This document shows, piece by piece, positions 63,126-64,000 of a DNA stretch of 64,000 nucleotides. The notes below the pieces were generated by a model. It did not search any database, was not told the origin of the DNA, and saw nothing but the letters and a program-made list of their open reading frames with translations. Source of the stretch: Pseudochrobactrum asaccharolyticum (GTDB lineage Bacteria; Pseudomonadota; Alphaproteobacteria; Rhizobiales; Rhizobiaceae); contig NZ_QNRH01000004.1 of NCBI RefSeq assembly GCF_003314995.1, positions 514,934-578,933 on the forward strand. Direction: 5' to 3'. Position 1 is the first letter of the stretch; the number at the start of each line of letters is the position of its first letter. The translations under genes and the position numbers were made by a program.

Positions 63126-63703
63126 ACCTTCTTAAAAAGCGCTGGCTTTATGTTGCGGCCATTATCGCGGCATTGTTGCAAACCAGTGTCATGCTGGCAG
63201 GCGTGCAGCAGCGGATCAGTATTTTGCGCAATGGTTCGGAAGTGGTGTTGCGGACGATGCCGGTTGATCCGCGTGATCTGATGCGCGGGGATTTTGTGAC
63301 GCTGAGCTATGAGATTTCCCGTCTGCCTGCACGCCTCATCAGTGGTGAACTGCCGCACAAAAGCGGGCTGAACTACATTTATGTCGTGGTGGTCAAACAG
63401 GCCGATGGTGTGTGGACTGCAGACCGTGCGCAATACACCCGCCCTGATGCGCTGAAAGATAATGAAATGGTGCTGCGCGGTGAGGTGGAAGCGCCGTTCC
63501 AGATCTATGATGATAATTCCACCATTCCTGTTGTCTATGGCATAGAGCGCTATTATGTGCCGGAAGGTGAAGGGCTGGCAGTAGAACATGCCCAGCGGGA
63601 CAGTGCGGTGGATATTGTTTTGTCGGTGAATGAGAAGGGCGTAGCAGCCATCCGCGCCTTGCGCATTGACGGCAAACAGGTTTTTGACGAACCACTGTTC
63701 TGA
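63122..63703 (+). CDS. GDYXXLXY domain protein
   Basis: 193 residues: an N-terminal membrane segment or signal anchor, then the diagnostic motif MRGDFVTLSYEIS (variant of GDYXXLXY) and a beta-rich periplasmic domain. Such proteins are encoded after DUF2157 or DUF4401 membrane proteins and probably form a complex with them; the role is unknown. Translationally coupled to the upstream gene. Confidence 0.87.
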   Translation: MNLLKKRWLYVAAIIAALLQTSVMLAGVQQRISILRNGSEVVLRTMPVDPRDLMRGDFVTLSYEISRLPARLISGELPHKSGLNYIYVVVVKQADGVWTADRAQYTRPDALKDNEMVLRGEVEAPFQIYDDNSTIPVVYGIERYYVPEGEGLAVEHAQRDSAVDIVLSVNEKGVAAIRALRIDGKQVFDEPLF

Positions 63704-63776
63704 GAGCTTGCAGAGGGAAGAAGCGGTAAGATCTGTGCATGACAGATTTATCTCGAAAATATTCTGTTTTTTCCCT

Positions 63777-63804
63777 TTGCCCTCTGAAAATTGAATGCTA
63801 TAGA
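63777..63804 (+). promoter_or_regulatory. Promoter for tRNA-Leu
   Basis: TTGCCC and TATAGA are separated by 16 bases, 33 bases before the tRNA, and followed by the GC-rich run GCGCCC that would suit a stringently controlled start region. Confidence 0.6.
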
Positions 63805-63836
63805 GCGCCCACAACGCAAGCATTATTGCTTCGGTT

Positions 63837-63919
63837 GCGGATATGGCGAAATTGGTAGACGCACCAGATTTAGGTTCTGGCGGGAGACCGTGGGGGTTCG
63901 AGTCCCTCTATCCGCACCA
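63837..63919 (+). tRNA. tRNA-Leu (anticodon UAG)
   Basis: Acceptor arms GCGGATA/TATCCGC pair perfectly, followed by ACCA encoded in the DNA. The anticodon stem CCAGA/TCTGG encloses TTTAGGT, giving anticodon TAG. A class II variable arm (GCGGGAGACCGT) and the T loop GGTTCGAGTCC are present. The 80 bases after it to the end of the window are AT-rich with no feature. Confidence 0.96.
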
Positions 63920-64000
63920 TTTTTACTCCCTTTGAATTGCTGTAACTCATTGAAATTGCTACTTTATTAGATGTAGCGATTTTTGCTGATTTGCGTTTTT

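Noticed and set aside
63837..63919. Integrated element at tRNA-Leu
   Set aside because: The window ends 81 bases after the tRNA and shows no integrase or partial tRNA copy, so nothing can be claimed.

Overview
The window looks like a chromosomal segment of an alphaproteobacterium of the order Hyphomicrobiales (Rhizobiales), most probably a Brucellaceae member close to Brucella/Ochrobactrum/Pseudochrobactrum (inference). The reasons are an acpXL-fabF-fabF-adh-lpxXL cluster for very-long-chain lipid A acylation, an ExoR-type periplasmic regulator, a DUF1476 (F1-ATPase inhibitor zeta) gene, fused secDF after yajC, the order erpA/dgt-argS-SPOR-nagZ-scpA-scpB-tatABC-serS-pcm, and a DUF1127 gene next to anti-Shine-Dalgarno hairpins. 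Base composition is near 50% GC. The content is mostly housekeeping genes; no insertion sequence with a transposase, no prophage and no CRISPR array is visible.

Layout. 1-10.2 kb: ttcA and an inositol-monophosphatase-family gene, then, on the minus strand, an MFS exporter, grxD, bolA and a purine block (purL, a lipoprotein, a GST, purQ, purS, purC). 10.2-15.7 kb: DUF1476 gene, HpcH/HpaI aldolase, RBBP9-like hydrolase, VOC dioxygenase-like gene, purB and rpe. 15.7-20.8 kb: the very-long-chain fatty acid cluster read on the minus strand from acpXL to lpxXL, with one active and one apparently dead ketosynthase and no fabZ gene. 21.3-29.5 kb: AEC permease, gabD-type dehydrogenase, an isolated DUF1045-phnM pair, dusA, an aspartic protease and cobT. 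29.8-34.7 kb: Lrp regulator, a UDG-family protein, a secreted nuclease, exoR, xthA and erpA. 35-46.7 kb: dgt, argS, a 1111-residue SPOR protein, nagZ, scpAB and tatABC. 46.8-59.5 kb: serS, pcm, an NlpD-like LysM/LytM lipoprotein, a DUF815 ATPase, yajC, secDF, two genes homologous to mitochondrial complex I assembly factors, an unassigned HEAT-repeat gene and trmFO. 59.5-64 kb: an RNA hairpin array with a DUF1127 gene, a membrane protein, a sterol desaturase, a DUF2157/GDYXXLXY pair and tRNA-Leu(UAG).

Two non-coding systems stand out. First, 59537-59800 (minus strand) holds five consecutive hairpins whose loops all show CCUCC, ending in a U8 terminator and lying just downstream of a DUF1127 gene; this matches the architecture of the cuckoo/CcsR small RNAs of Alphaproteobacteria. 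Second, about 108-bp palindromic elements of at least four sequence families (A-D) sit between genes, often within a few bases of a stop codon. In two places the terminal GCTCTA of the element supplies the TAG stop of the neighbouring gene, and one element lies exactly where surE would be expected between serS and pcm.

Product names rest on motifs read by eye and remembered family features. No database search was run. Start codons were chosen by ribosome-binding site and family length, and several genes appear to use GTG or TTG.
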